Origin: Brachynemurus nebulosus
Taxonomy: Eukaryota; Arthropoda; Insecta; Neuroptera; Myrmeleontidae
Assembly (NCBI GenBank): GCA_035578155.1
Contig: JAPWDM010000005.1
Location: forward strand, 42,484,365 to 42,548,364
Reading direction: 5' to 3'
Length of the DNA: 64,000 nucleotides
Positions 47,121 to 59,389 of this stretch are shown piece after piece. The translations under genes and the position numbers were made by a program. The stretch's first letter is position 1; every line of letters starts with the position of its first letter. The notes under the pieces are model-generated. The model had not been told where the DNA came from, ran no database searches, and was given only the letters and a program-made list of their open reading frames with translations.

Positions 47121-47903
47121 CTGAAAAATAAAAATTCTTGATATACTTACGATTTCGATTTTCTCGATTTACTTAAAGGTGAAGTTACAACTGTCAATAT
47201 GTTCTAATTCAAACACCACATTTTGGCTGAGTATAATATATTGCGAGTACATTATAATTATAATGATATGTTGTTATTATATCCTGATCAACAGGATACG
47301 TTAACAGGGCACTCCTAGGGATAACGGAATTAGTTAATAATGACTATAGTGTAACCACGGTAATTGTCAAATTGTAGTACTGTTTATTCCTCACATCGTA
47401 TTGAATTAGGTACCTATATTAATTTTCTATGTTCTAATTAAATATAGTAATTAGGACGAATCGTTTCAAACAAGCGTAACGTAAAGGAAATGTAGTAAAA
47501 GAATTGGGCAGTTTCGAGGTTAATTATAACTTAGTATATTGATTTAAGTACAGCATAAACTGTTTTTATGCCGTGAATAGGGATCGCATAAAAAAGTTTC
47601 ATAGAAAAAAAAAACATAACTCAGAACCTCACGATTCCTCCAAAAATTGGTTTTTTAAACATGATAAAGAAATAATAAACACATGGTAGAAGAGAAAACA
47701 AGCTAATGTTTGAGAAAAATTTAAAATCCTGACTGCTTTTTTGTTCATGCAGGCTACAAAAAGTAAGCCTCTAAATATCCAGGGTAGACACAGGTCTCAT
47801 TATAGGTACTAATTAAGTTTTGCTATAGTAAATATAATATATCGATAAAATCCTAATTCAAAAATTTCTCTGAGACCACGTACTTTGGATATTATGCTTA
47901 TTT
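47121..47903. other. Unannotated stretch
   Basis: No gene or firm element. Weakly inverted TTTTTATGC-like words (47549, about 47735) recall the small MITE at 27937 but are too diverged to call. Confidence 0.3.
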
Positions 47904-48170
47904 TGTTATAAATGTATTAATAGTTATTTTCGATACATATGCGTAAAGAGAGGTATTCTAATAGGCTTAAATTGGGCAACGAATCTAAGAGCTTGACGCA
48001 TACACAACGAGATAAAGTGCGCTGTATACCTCCACGACTCGTCAGGCGAGTGGGGGTAAGCGCACGAGATCTCGTTGTGTATGCGTCAGTCCCTTTAGCG
48101 AGTGCCCCAGTTTAAGCCTATTGGATACCTCATTTTACGCATACGTATCGAACATATTTTTTTTATAACG
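47904..48170. mobile_element. Foldback MITE, arms about 120 bp
   Basis: The left arm (TTCGATACATATGCGTAAAG, ATAGGCTTAAATTGGGC, GACGCATACACAACGAGAT) is the inverted form of the right arm (ATCTCGTTGTGTATGCGTC, GCCCCAGTTTAAGCCTAT, TTTACGCATACGTATCGAA). The arms nearly meet at GACTCGTCAGGCGAGT. Non-coding; no clear target duplication. Confidence 0.7.
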
Positions 48171-48260
48171 ATGGCTTCTAAAGTTTAATAGAGAGAAAAA
48201 AATTAGTTATTTTTAAGTAATTTTAGAAAATAGTAGGGTTAATTTTATTTTATGATGTTA

Positions 48261-48927
48261 AGGTCGCTACACACGATCAGTTTTAACTGACAGTGAAAAC
48301 TGTCAGTTAAAGCTGACAGTTAAAACTGACGTCGCTGTGCCTACACACGTTCATATTAAAGCTGTCAGTTAAAACTGAAGACACATCAGTTCCTTACAAG
48401 ATCTAATTCTTTTACCACCACTCTTGTCTACCATTAGGGATAGTAAATAAGTGCTCAAGTGAGAAATACGATTTTCTTATTAGTTAATTTTTAAATATCA
48501 CAGACAAACACGCATGGAAATAGGGCAGGTTCTATCTTTAAAATCTACAAATGTCCGCGCAACAGAGCCAACAGTCATTTTCCATCACTATAGCCAGCAT
48601 GGCTCCCATCAGCCATTGTCAGTTCTAGTTCTAGGTTCTAGCAGACAATCTTGCATCGTGTGATGCGGGTATAGTAGGTATGCGTTGGTTAGCATATGTG
48701 TTTCTTCAGATCCCAATACAACTGATGAGAATTTACCTACACGTGCTCAGTTTAAAACTGAACAGTTTCATCAGTTCAGTTAAAAAAATATGTGTTGAAA
48801 TATTTTATCAGTTTTAACTGATAGTAAAAAAACTATCAGTTTTTTGCCTACACACGATCAGTTTTCTCTGTCAGTTTGAACTCTTCAGTGAAAACTGTCA
48901 GTTAAAACTGATCGTGTGTAGCGACCA
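48261..48927. mobile_element. Harbinger-like MITE with TTA duplication and CAGTTTTAACTGACAG words
   Basis: The ends GGTCGCTACACACGATCAGT are exact inverted repeats extending over more than 30 bp. TTA stands on both sides (48258-48260, 48928-48930), the PIF/Harbinger target. Both subterminal regions are filled with the self-complementary words TCAGTTTTAACTGA and TGTCAGTTAAAACTGA in both orientations. Secondary internal end-like copies (CCTACACACG at about 48341 and about 48849) look like duplicated ends. The 667-bp body has no transposase. Confidence 0.75.
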
Positions 48928-48930
48928 TTA

Positions 48931-49559
48931 TATGAAAAAAAAAACGCCGTGAGCAGCGGGGCCCCATCACGGTAGTCGAATTTTCCCCTTCATCTTCGGT
49001 ATTGAATGTCTACAAGCGAAATGTGATTGAAAGTCTACAACCGAATTGTCATTTTGTTGGTTTCAAAACTGGTGATGAGTGTTCGGCTGATCGAGGCTTT
49101 AAAAAAAGGTTTTAAGTATTTAAGGGCTGTATCTCAGTAAATTTCAATTTTGTGCCGAAAACAGGTAGCAGAAAAAAAGCCAACACAATTCGTACGAGGA
49201 CATTCCTGCCCATGTTTATCCGCTAATTGACTTTATGTTTCAGTTTTAAAAATTAAAAAAGGACCTTAAATAGTAAACTGGAAGGCCTTTATAAAGATAT
49301 TTTTTCTTTCCAAAAAAATCCAAAATTTCTATTTTATAAATACTAAAAATCCAAAATTCCTAATTTATAAATAAACAGTGACTTTAATAACATTTTTAAA
49401 TTACTTAATATGTATGTATTTCATTTGTCATAAAAGTAAGTTCACTTTTTAAAATTACTATTCGCCTACTTGTATTTAGAATAAACATAATGCTTTTAAA
49501 ACACATTTAACAATAGCATTCAATTCCGATGTAAAAATGGGAGAAGTGGGGCGAAAAGT
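48931..49559. other. Unannotated stretch
   Basis: Starts with a short GC-richer patch (GTGAGCAGCGGGGCCCC); otherwise A+T-rich with no recognised feature. Confidence 0.35.
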
Positions 49560-50433
49560 GATGCGGACTCCCTACAAGGTACTAGCTGGATACTAACTGA
49601 ATACACGTACAAAATTTCAGCCCTCTAGGTTTCCTTATGGAGTCTCTAGACGTGTTAGAAAACAAGCAAAAAAATTAAGGAAATATTGGCGTCAAAATCG
49701 TGGGGGTAAGGGTTAAAAGTTGAAACCTCCAAAAAACAGTGTCTGGCTATTAGCTTAACCTGTACACCAAATTTCAGCCCTCTAGGTTTATTTGGGGAGA
49801 TTTTGACCCGAACGAAACTGTTAAAAAACAAGAAAAATCATGTTCTTTTGGGTATAAAAATGGTGGGGGTAGGGGTTAAAAGCCGAGACCCCCAAAAGGC
49901 ACCCCCTTGATACTAACTCAATCCGAATACAAAATTTCAGCCCTCTAGGTTTATTAGGGTGACCTGTGCGAGTGGTACAAACTTCGAAAACGTCGAAAAT
50001 GCATGAAATTGTAGCTTAAAAATGAGGGGGGTGGGGGTAAAATATTAAAACCTCCAAAAAGCACAACCTAGGTACGAACTCTATCAACACACCAAATTTC
50101 AACCCTCTACGTTAATTCTGGGGGGCTGGGGGCCTGTTAGATCCAGCGAAAATCGTTTTTCCCCCCTCTACTCCCACCATATCATCCTAGGAAGCTGAAT
50201 TTTGGATATGTTGTAGATAATTGACCGAAACATTATTTAAAACCGGTTTGGAAAAGTTTTATAGCTTTTCCGTCCCCCACCACCCCCTGAAAAGTCGGGT
50301 CAGAAAAAAAATTTGCCCAAAATTTGACCCCACTTTGATAGTATGAGGTGCCTCGAAAATGAGCCCCATTTACCAAATTTCATCTCTTAACTTCCATAGG
50401 GGGGCCCTACACAAATTAAAAGGTGGCGGGAAA
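49560..50433 (+). repeat. Minisatellite-like array, about 160-bp unit, four or more copies
   Basis: The landmark AAATTTCAGCCCTCTAGGTT ends or recurs near 49620, 49777, 49940 and 50102 (periods about 157-163 bp). Each unit also has a GTGGGGGTA-GGGTTAAAA segment followed by ACCTCCAAAAA or ACCCCCAAAAG. A more diverged unit follows near 50386. G-runs make it locally GC-rich. The array ends at a (TA)n tract. No frame persists, so it is non-coding. Confidence 0.8.
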
Positions 50434-50442
50434 ATATATATA

Positions 50443-50532
<90 letters not shown>
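50434..50532. repeat. (TA)n microsatellite after the 160-bp array
   Basis: About 98 bp of TA with one phase slip near 50450, immediately downstream of the minisatellite-like array. Confidence 0.95.
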
Positions 50533-50536
<4 letters not shown>

Positions 50537-52639
50537 CATTTTTTTTTCTACATATTCGTGTTCTACGGGTCCGAAAACGGATAGCGCCCCTACTCTCGCC
50601 TCTCGCAGCTCTTATCGTATAGACTGTATAAGTCTAATTTTTCGGAGAAAATTCGACTAAAAATTTTTTTTATTAATTTGTAGGTTGTTTTTATTTTTAT
50701 TTTTTATTAATTTGTTGATTTGTTGTTTTTTTTTTTTATTGATTTGTTTCCATGTTTAAGTTGAATATGATTATCATTGATAAATGAATATCATTATTTT
50801 CTCGCATAGTTTTAGCTACTTTCACGCAGTTACTGTCGTTTGTTTTATAGTAGCACTACATTCTCGCGAGGTCGCCTCGACGAGACGTTCGTCGAGGTTT
50901 TGACGAGGCGAGACAACACGAGTATGTACCGTCTACCTCTACACTCTCGCTCATTACTCAGTTATTCATACTGCTCATACGCGTTCGTATAGTTTGAAAT
51001 GTCAATCATAGATGGACAAGATGGGTGATGTCGGTGATGACTCAAGATATAAATTAGGATACACTAAAAAAGATTTAATTCGTTTGCTGTGTATTTGAAA
51101 CATTTTGTTTTTTTTTTTGGTATTAATTGTATTTTTTTAAAAATGTTTTTGTTCCAAAAATGTCTCGAGCGTCATGAATCGTCCTAATAATTGTCCACAG
51201 AATGAATGTTAAGGGTTCAATTTTAGAACCATTTATATACATATACTTATGTATGAAATCAATCACGATACCTGTTGCTAATAAATAATAACTTATGCAA
51301 ATATTAGTTGAATATTGCAAACACTAAAAGCACTATGTCTAGTAGGTACTATACATTATACATATTAAATAAGCTTGATCACTTTGAACATATTTATTTT
51401 AAATGAACAATACACGATTCAATATTGTTATTACGATTACATAATATATTATGTAATTAAAGACATGAGTGGGTGAAGGTGTTAAGTAATAGTATTTTTA
51501 TAATTTTACAATAGAAGCGCTTGAAAGTTTTTATTTACATATACTTTCCATGCAATAGCTCATGTTTATTGCTGAATTTCTACAAAACTATTCAACGTAA
51601 TAAAACCAAATTTTAATATGTGATACTTTAGCATAGGATATTTGAAAATTTGGCAAAAAATGACTTTTTGAACAAATGTTACATAACACCTTCATCCACT
51701 CAATTGTATTGGGGAACCAACTTTAAATTGTGCGTAATAACAACTGAACATGCTTGTTTGCCTTTGTTATTGTTATCATTATAATATATTGTTGATGTTG
51801 ATATCAATTTATTGATTTTCATTTTAATTTGTATATATTTATTTTACATAAAAATATTATTAATAATAACAGAAAAGTATATTATATACGTAGCTATATA
51901 GGTAGCAATAATTGTGACTCTTATTAAACTACACAAAATTTTTTAACAACTGCAAAAATCAAAAATTGTGTAGACTGTGTGTATTAGACGTGACTGCAAT
52001 TATTTAACATGAATACGTCCGTGGGTAGGGAAAGTTGAAATAACGCTTTAGTTAGAAAGAAAACACAATATTTACAAAAATATTTGTCCTAATTTTCTCC
52101 TCTGAAATTTCGTTCTTAAATAACACATTCGTAACAATTATTTTTATTTTCTAGTTTATTAACAAATGTTAATAAATTACCTATACATGATCATTTCTTG
52201 ATAAATGGTCATTGCACATTGTGACTTCAGAGGCACAATTAAGGCTTGTTATACCTATTTAATAAAAGTGCTAGATTATTAATTGTTTTTGTTTTGCCAT
52301 TTTATTGTGGCGTTATAATACTGAATTAATTTCAAATAAATGTGTTTGATTTTGATGTATATAAAATTATAATTATAAAATAATAATAATTAAATCGATT
52401 TTTGAACCAGCTTTTCCTAGAAAGACCTTTTTTTTAAAAAAAAAAATAAATAGTAATAATGATAATATTTTAATACTTAGTTGCTAATTTTTGGCAGCAA
52501 TTTGTAAAAATTTCCCCCAAAAAGCCGAACTATCATTACGGGTATCTGCAAAAAGGTCTTAAAAAATGAAAAAAATTATTACTATTCTATTGAAATGTGG
52601 ATTTGATTAGAACAGAAATGTTCTGACGAGAAAATAGTA
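50533..52639. other. Mostly unannotated; CGAGG-rich GC cluster at about 50866-50935
   Basis: Around 50866-50935 the words CTCGCGAG, CGAGGCGAGAC, CGACGAGACG and CGTCGAGG repeat in both orientations, preceded by TAGCACTACA. This recalls the word-filled subterminal parts of the Harbinger-like elements, but no second end was found. The remaining DNA shows no gene; the 65-codon minus frame at 51123-51320 has no signature. Confidence 0.35.
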
Positions 52640-52870
52640 GATCAGGTTGGGCCGAAGTGTGACATTGTGATACTTGAAGGCGGACGGAAATAAAGAATTA
52701 TTTACGGAATTGGAAACGAACGGAAGTCATATTGTAGATAATGTAACTCCATTTAAGGACTCGGAGTAAAAACCGGAAATGGGATTAAAATTTCTAAGTC
52801 AAACGGGAATGAGATTGAGCGGGATTTGAAATTTTTCTCCGAATTTGGGAGCAGGTGGTAACGGCAAATT
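52640..52870 (+). other. Purine-rich CGGAA-word patch
   Basis: Words such as GGCGGACGGAA, TTTACGGAATTGG, GAACGGAAGTC, ACCGGAAATGGG and AACGGGAATGAG recur on the same strand. Composition differs from the surroundings, but there is no coding signature or terminal repeat. Confidence 0.3.
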
Positions 52871-53135
52871 AATTTTTTTATTGAGTGAGAATGGGACAAA
52901 AAAATTACTCCGGACGACATGTCTACTTAAGGGTTATTTGATAAGCAAAGGAAATCACTATACAAATAAATTATTTCGTACAGAATTCAAGACATCTGGC
53001 TTAAAAATAATTAGACTTAGAATCCTGATAATTTTAGGCAGGTGAAACTGCTGGCTAGTTTTTATCTTTAGGTACATATAAAAAATAAATAATTGAAAAA
53101 AAATACCCTTTAGTTTTGTTTTTTTTTTAAATGGA

Positions 53136-53499
53136 GTGTCATCTATAGGTGACACTGGGCGTTATTTGTAGTATGAACTGAGTAAAACGGTATGAAATTA
53201 CCGGCAAAAAATCATTTTCATTATAAGCTTGATTCTTAATAATTTGTTATAACAGTAATAACAATACCTACTCTTTAGACATTTTTATAACAGCGAAAAT
53301 ACCACAAGATACACTCACGCGCAATAAAATAGCAAATCGTTTGAAACAACAGAATTAATTGACCGTTAACATAATTTCAGTGTTGCCAAATTAAAACCAT
53401 GAATACTAACATTTTAGTCGTAACACATTTATTTTTAAAGTTTGTTATATTGTCTGTAAAAAAAATTACAAATCACTGTCACCTACAGGCGACACTGGG
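53136..53499. repeat. Pair of GTGTCACCTATAGGTGACACTGGG-like hairpins
   Basis: Near-palindromes occur twice in the same orientation: CATCTATAGGTGACACTGGG within 53136-53159 and CACCTACAGGCGACACTGGG within 53476-53499, about 340 bp apart. They could mark a TTAA-type element, because GGGAATTCCCGAGTTAA follows the second copy, but a matching left TTAA end is not evident. Confidence 0.45.
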
Positions 53500-53505
53500 A
53501 ATTCC

Positions 53506-53982
53506 CGAGTTAATATGAGATTATACTCTCTGGCAATTTCATTATTAAATTATCATATAATTTACGAATCACTTATAGATATACATATTTTAATATTATG
53601 CATAATCGACATAATAACATACAGAAACTTTAATACGCTTTAAACCATAATATAATTAAATAAAATTTAAACAGAAATTTAACAATAGATAGAAATATCT
53701 CTATTATGGAAAATTTATTGTTTGAATTGCATATTAAACAACGAACAAACAAAAGAGTGTGTATTTAATGATTATTATTACATTTTCTATCAAAAATTAA
53801 TATGAATAATGAACCTGTATTTGACGTACAAATATTTGCCATCAAATTTAATTAGACAATAACTTAATTCTATTTATAATAATGTACACATTTTCAAGAT
53901 AGGTATATAACACACATTTTGCAATTTCGGGACTAAGCTACATACTTAGTCCTTCATAACAACAAGCAAAGTGTCACTTTTA
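53506..53982. other. Unannotated stretch
   Basis: A+T-rich DNA, nothing recognised. Confidence 0.35.
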
Positions 53983-54115
53983 GCCCGGCTTCACATCTAG
54001 GAGATACGACACGTAAGATACGACATTAGCGACATTAGACATATTGTGTCGTTTTAAGACGCGCATCGCTTTAGTACATTTAAATGGCATTGAAAAGATA
54101 AAATTAATGCAACAA
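53983..54115 (+). mobile_element. Isolated Harbinger-like end, same family as 9014
   Basis: Starting right after TTA (53980-53982), GCCCGGCTTCACATCTAGGA is followed by GATACGACAC, GATACGACATTAGC, TTAAGACGCGCATCGC and TTTAGTACATTTAAATGGCA. This matches the left 120 bp of the element at 9014. The opposite end is not visible nearby, so this is a truncated or decayed copy. Confidence 0.65.
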
Positions 54116-55425
54116 TAAAACAGTTTTCTCCGTTTTTTCGGAAAACTATTGGTGTTGAAAAAAATTAGACAGTGGTTATATTGAGCGCGAAAAAAGCGCG
54201 AAATTCCTAGGTAGAGTTCTTTTTATTATTGTCGCTGGTGGCCGTACTTACTTTTTTCGATGTAAGTTAGCTAAATAGATTTTTTAAATTTTCCGCTTTC
54301 CTATTGAGTTTTGGAAAAGCGCGAAATTACTGTTCAACAGCGCAAAAATATAGTATATAAGTCATTTTCTCTATATATCCGGAAATGACTAGCTTACTTT
54401 TTTTACTTATTGATAAGCCGTTTTGGAGATAAATGGAACCTAACAGACACACAAACACATCTTACCGCAGACACATATAGAGATATGTATCTGCTCCATT
54501 CCATCGTGGATAAAAAGATTTAATCTCAAACCTTACCTCAAATGTTCTTAAAAAATTTTAGTGGTACTTAGATAATAATATAATTAATTATGAATTTTCA
54601 CAAAATAAATTTATCTTCACTTAAATATTACAGGTACTAATTGTATGGATAAATAAATCAATAATCATAAATATGGTTTGTGTCCGTGAAATTTACCAAT
54701 ATGAAAACATTCTTCTAAAAAATTCAATAAAGTTTTCCATTTACATATAGAAAGAGTGTGTTGTGTATATATCTTCTTGATAAATCAAAAAATATTTTCG
54801 AGAGATGCCAAAATTTCACCATGTGTTGCGTGAATTCAATTTGAAAATGTAATGATCACAAACATAATATTTTGAATAAATTTAAGTCAAAATTATTATT
54901 ATTTATGTATATTATTCGAAATCACTGAATTCATAACAATATCGATAACGTATATACTATGTATACCGTGTAATACAGTATACCGTGAGGTTTTAGTAAA
55001 TTTTATTTATTGTCTAAAAAGCAAAATATTATTCACCCCTAAATAATTTCCTCTATTTTTTGATAATATAAAGGATTGCTAATTAATGCAACTGAGATCT
55101 GTTGTAATATGACTAAATGAGACATGAGTGTTTTGTATTTACGATTTTCGTTTTTTTATATAAACGCTCTGTATAATTTAGGTATACCTGTCAATATTGA
55201 ATTGTGATATGATAAATTTAATGTAGAGAGATACACGAAAAGAAAATACATTTATTTCGACATTTGATTCAAGTAAAAATAAAAAGTATTAATATTGAAA
55301 ACGTACATTTTCGCTTATTTATTTTATATACATTTATTTTGATGTTTGTGGGAGTATAAGATTCTAAAAATCATTTTATAAATCGGCTGAGGAGGAATAT
55401 TTTATGAGTTATTTTTTCAGTTATA
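54116..55425. other. Unannotated stretch
   Basis: Includes GCGCGAAAAAAGCGCGAAA at about 54185 and GAAAAGCGCGAAATTAC at about 54315. No gene seen. Confidence 0.35.
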
Positions 55426-55870
55426 CTGTGTGAGTTTTTCGAGAGTTGCCATTTTTATTACAGCCAAACCGTTGATTTAATCGAACAATTGTTCAAATAA
55501 GAGTTGTAGATACCGACAGGGGCAACCGATTACTATAGTCAGGAGCTTTATAGCTCTTATGGTTTTTGAGCTATGATACAAACTTATAGATTTTTAAATG
55601 AGACTATATATTAATTAAAAGTGATCTAATGCATTGATTAACAACATAAATGAGCAAAAAAACTTTTTTGTCCGAGTTTAATTTTTTAATTTTTTTTTAA
55701 TTTATCAGTTAGACGCTAGAAATATGCATATGTACTTGACGCTACTTCAACCGATAGTGTTCTGCTTGGTTACATTTCCATTACATCCAAGAAAAAAACC
55801 TTTCCAGTACCATTTCTGTCATAAAAACATGGTTGTAATAGAAATGGCAACTCTCAAAAAACTCACATAG
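55426..55870 (+). mobile_element. 445-bp TA-flanked MITE, copy 1
   Basis: The ends CTGTGTGAGTTTTTCGAGAG and, inverted, CTATGTGAGTTTTTTGAGAG continue as TTGCCATTT-TATTACA, giving about 40-bp terminal inverted repeats. TA lies on both sides (55424-55425, 55871-55872). Homologous over its full length to 56848-57294 in the opposite orientation. Non-coding, consistent with a Tc1/mariner-mobilised MITE. Confidence 0.85.
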
Positions 55871-55872
55871 TA

Positions 55873-56660
55873 TTTGAAACGTAATTTAAAAAATATTGTA
55901 AAATGAAATTATGAAGAAAGTAGGTATAATTTAGCTAATAAAAAGTAGATGAAGTTTAAATTAGCTAATAAGGGGTGTTTACTTTCCTTATTGTTTCTAT
56001 ATGATGACGTTTTTTCAAGTAATTTATGTTTTATTTTGTAAAAATCTTATTAGGATGTAAGATAGGAGATTACGTGCTCAGAGAGCGCGTGTCCGAAGAA
56101 CGCAAGTAAATACGGGGGTTTTTGAGCGAATAAGAATCATAAAACTATACATAATAATATAAACTGACCAGGTACTATATGGTACTGTATGGAATCAAGT
56201 ACTATACAGTGGCGTCCCAAAAATGATATTGTCATTCTATGATTTTCAATTTGTTAACAAAATTCAAATTTTGAATGAAAATTCTAGTTTGTAATTTTAC
56301 TAACAGAATAACTAGTAATTTACTTATATTTAATAGCTTTATACTGAGCATGTAAACCTTATTTTTATTTTAACGTCTAATTTTCAATATTAGCTCGTAC
56401 AACCAGAGGAACAGCAATTTTAAGGATTTACCTATATAACATTTATAAATTCAGAGATAATTGCGTAAATTTGAAATATAAAATAAATTATTTGGCATCG
56501 ATTTCAATTAAAAAATATACACTTTTCCGGAAACATTTACAGAAAAAATTTATTTTTAAAGTCACCATCAACTTAATGTTATTTCCACCGGAAGTGTCCA
56601 AATTTGAAAGAAAATTGAAAAATTCGTAATGTTTCACCAAAGATATATAAATAGAAACTG
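55873..56660. other. Unannotated spacer between inverted MITE copies
   Basis: A+T-rich; no gene or repeat recognised. Confidence 0.35.
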
Positions 56661-56662
56661 AT

Positions 56663-56795
56663 TTTAGCGAATTTCCAGAAAGAATTCTGGAAATTCAACT
56701 ATTACAGCCTTCCTCATGACGTAACTTCAGCTCGGGCCTATGACAAAAATTTGTTTAGAGGTCCCTAGAACCCGAAAATAACATTCACTAAAATT

Positions 56796-56826
<31 letters not shown>

Positions 56827-57440
56827 GTTAGTATATATGTTAGTATACCAAGTGAGTTTTTTGAGAGTTGCCATTTCTATTAGGACCAAATTTTTATGAT
56901 AGAAATGGTACTGGAAAAGGTTCTTTTCTTGAATGTAATGGAAATGTAACCAAGCAAAACACTATCAGTTGAAGTAGCCTCAAGTACATCTGCATATTTT
57001 TACCGCCTAACTGATAAAGAAAAATTAAAAAATTAAACTTGGGTAAAAAATTTTTTTTGCTCATTTGTGTTGTTAATTAATGCATTAGATCGGTTTTTCG
57101 AAAAAATAATATATAGTCCCATTTAAAAATCTATAAGTTTGTATCATAGCTCGAAAACCATAAGAGCTATAAAGCTCCTGACCATAGCAATCGGTTGTCC
57201 CCATCGATATCTACAACTCTTATTTGAACAATTTTTCGATTAAATCAACGGTTTAGCTGTAATAAAAATGGAAACTCTCGAAAAACTCACACAGTATATG
57301 TATCAGCACGATAACTTTCGAACGAAAACTTCTACTTTTATGAATTTGGTGAAAACATTGGAAGTCCAAAAATCTTAGATTAGTTCTTCAGCCAGAGACG
57401 TCCGATGCCAGGAACATGGTTTTTTGAGCATTTTTCGTAA
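56663..57440 (+). repeat. Dispersed TA-tract repeat R, copy 3, interrupted by a MITE
   Basis: The left half (TTTTAGCGAATTTCC, AACTATTACAGCC, CTCATGACGTAAC, TCACTAAAATTTATATACAT) and the right half (CACGATAACTTTCGAACGAA, AGCCAGAGACGTCCGATGCC) match 44312-44690. A MITE at 56848-57294 is inserted in the shared TA-rich junction. The left half contains a CCAGAA/TTCTGG mini-hairpin. Confidence 0.7.
56848..57294 (-). mobile_element. 447-bp TA-flanked MITE, copy 2, inside repeat R
   Basis: An inverted homologue of 55426-55870 with the same terminal repeats and TA flanks (56846-56847, 57295-57296). It sits in the TA tract of repeat R, which offers many TA targets. Sequence identity to copy 1 looks high over the whole length, so the two insertions are probably of similar, fairly recent age. 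Confidence 0.85.
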
Positions 57441-58420
57441 AAATTAATGAGGCTTTGGCAAAAATTTGCTACAATTTAAAAGTTTTTGCGACATTTTTTA
57501 CACTATTGGAAAGAGGAGAAAAAATCACATAAAAAAGGTTTTTGAAACATTGTTCTATATGAACAAGTTTTTGAGAAAACTAAATTTTATAATTCTTATA
57601 AGTTTTCTGCTAAAATTTCCACAAGTTTAAAAGTTTTTACGACTTTTTTTTATACCATAAAAAAGACGCGAAAAAGGTTTTGGAACCATTATTCTGTGTC
57701 AACTGGTTTCTGAGAAAAATTAATTTTTATGAATGAACTGGAGCCAGAAGTGTTTTTACTACGTTTATATAATTTATTATATGAACGTAGGTAGGAACTT
57801 ATACATACTACCTAAAGGAATATATTATGTATGTTGTACAACAGGATAATAGCTTATATGATAGAAATTTGTTTTGAGATCCCTACACGTAAACAAATAT
57901 CTTTAAATATCTACATGTAAACAAATTTAAATTTTTTCACAAAAACTCATTAATTGTTAACAAACTCAAACACCTACAACATTTCACTTATTATAATAAA
58001 TTTAAAAAATATTTATTAATAAAATTTCCAAGAAATAAAAAACCATAGAGATTAAAAACCATCGACTAGTCTAGAGTAACACCTACAAGAAAGCTTTGTA
58101 TAGTAAGTTAGCTTTGTAATACAAGAAAGCTTTGTATACTTTGTTTAATAAAACTACCTAAATTAATTTTATCTTCCAAAACAAAATAAAATTTTCACTC
58201 CGCTCTCCCACTCCATTGGAATCGTAAAAGACCGGTCATTTTCATTTTATGATTTATCATTTTATATAATATAATTTTAGCAAACGGAGGCAAAAAAGAT
58301 CGAAAAAAAAGGAATAAACAACTGAAAGAGGGTATTATTTGTTGTAAATACTTATTAAAACAACGATCGGTGAAATTTATAAAGAGCGAATTAAATTTGA
58401 GTCTACACATCTAGTTAGAT
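57441..58420. other. Unannotated stretch
   Basis: Contains repeated AGTTTTTGCGACATTTTTTA/AGTTTTTACGACTTTTTTTT phrases (about 57480, about 57632) and the direct repeat AAGAAAGCTTTGTATA (about 58089, about 58122). No gene recognised. Confidence 0.35.
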
Positions 58421-58529
58421 ATATTTTGTTTAATGTGTTTAGCATATGAATCTGTTCTGCAAAACAGAGAAGGAAATATGGTGTTCATTCCAGGTGTTCA
58501 TATTCCAAATAAAATAAAAAGCTATATAT

Positions 58530-58605
<76 letters not shown>

Positions 58606-58673
58606 ATGAACACTATATTTCCTTCTTTGTTTTGCAGAACAGATTCATATGCTAAACACAATAAACAAAATAT
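58421..58673. repeat. Foldback with (TA)n at its centre
   Basis: The left arm (TTAGCATATGAATCTGTTCT, GCAAAACAGAGAAGGAAATA, GGTGTTCAT) is mirrored by the right arm (GAACACTATATTTCCTTC, TTTGTTTTGCAGAACAGATT, CATATGCTAAACACAATAA). Between them lies a 70-bp TA tract (58532-58602) plus about 40 extra bases on the left. A TA tract is itself self-complementary, so the whole locus can fold into one hairpin. Confidence 0.75.
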
Positions 58674-59389
58674 ACAAACAAATTTTATTGTATTAAAAGA
58701 GTCAAGTACCTTTATACAGTTTACTGTATACGTAGTTATTCCATGTATACTGTGTATGTGATAGCTGTCGTATATTATGATTTCGTACACTTATTTACAC
58801 ATTTTAAACTTGACTAAAAATATTTTTTTCAGTTTTATCTCAAAATTATTTTATAAAAATAAAAATTCGCCAAGTACATGCTGGACACACCTAAAATCAG
58901 GGTTTCTCAGCGTGGAATGATGCGCTCAGAGTTCCATAAATTAGTGTCGTGTAGAGATTTCTTTTGGTTTTTGTTGTAATTGTAAAACTGAGCGCCATGA
59001 TCAATAAGGAAGAAAGATTGCGTAATTCTAAAGCGAAATAAAACTATTATAGTTATATTCAATAGATAAATATCATACAGTCATGAACTAATACAGACAT
59101 CATACAATGCAGTACATGTATCGTACAAAAATTGTCTGCTTGAACGACAAGTTACTTGTTATGTAAACGCCAACGATTCGAATTCATAAAAAACGTTAAA
59201 CTTTTCGAATGTTTTGTAATATGCTCTTTTCAATGTTGGGGTCACTGTTGCAACTAACATAAGCGTCATAATTTTGGTAACTACAACGCAGAAAACAACA
59301 TAAGTTTCACAAAATTTCTGATATTCTGATAGCATTTATTTTTGGGCCACCTTTATATCATCGCTGTATTTATTAACTTCCCATTGGAA
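58674..59389. other. Unannotated stretch
   Basis: Only the shared tail motif GTTACTTGTTATGTAAACGC (about 59149), also seen at 30880 and 47073, is recognised. Confidence 0.35.

Noticed and set aside
47316..47333. TAGGGATAACGGAATTAG resembles the I-SceI homing site
   Set aside because: Only partial agreement with the 18-bp site and no homing endonuclease or intron context; chance.
47549..47762. Second copy of the TTTTTATGC small MITE
   Set aside because: The inverted match is too weak to separate from background.
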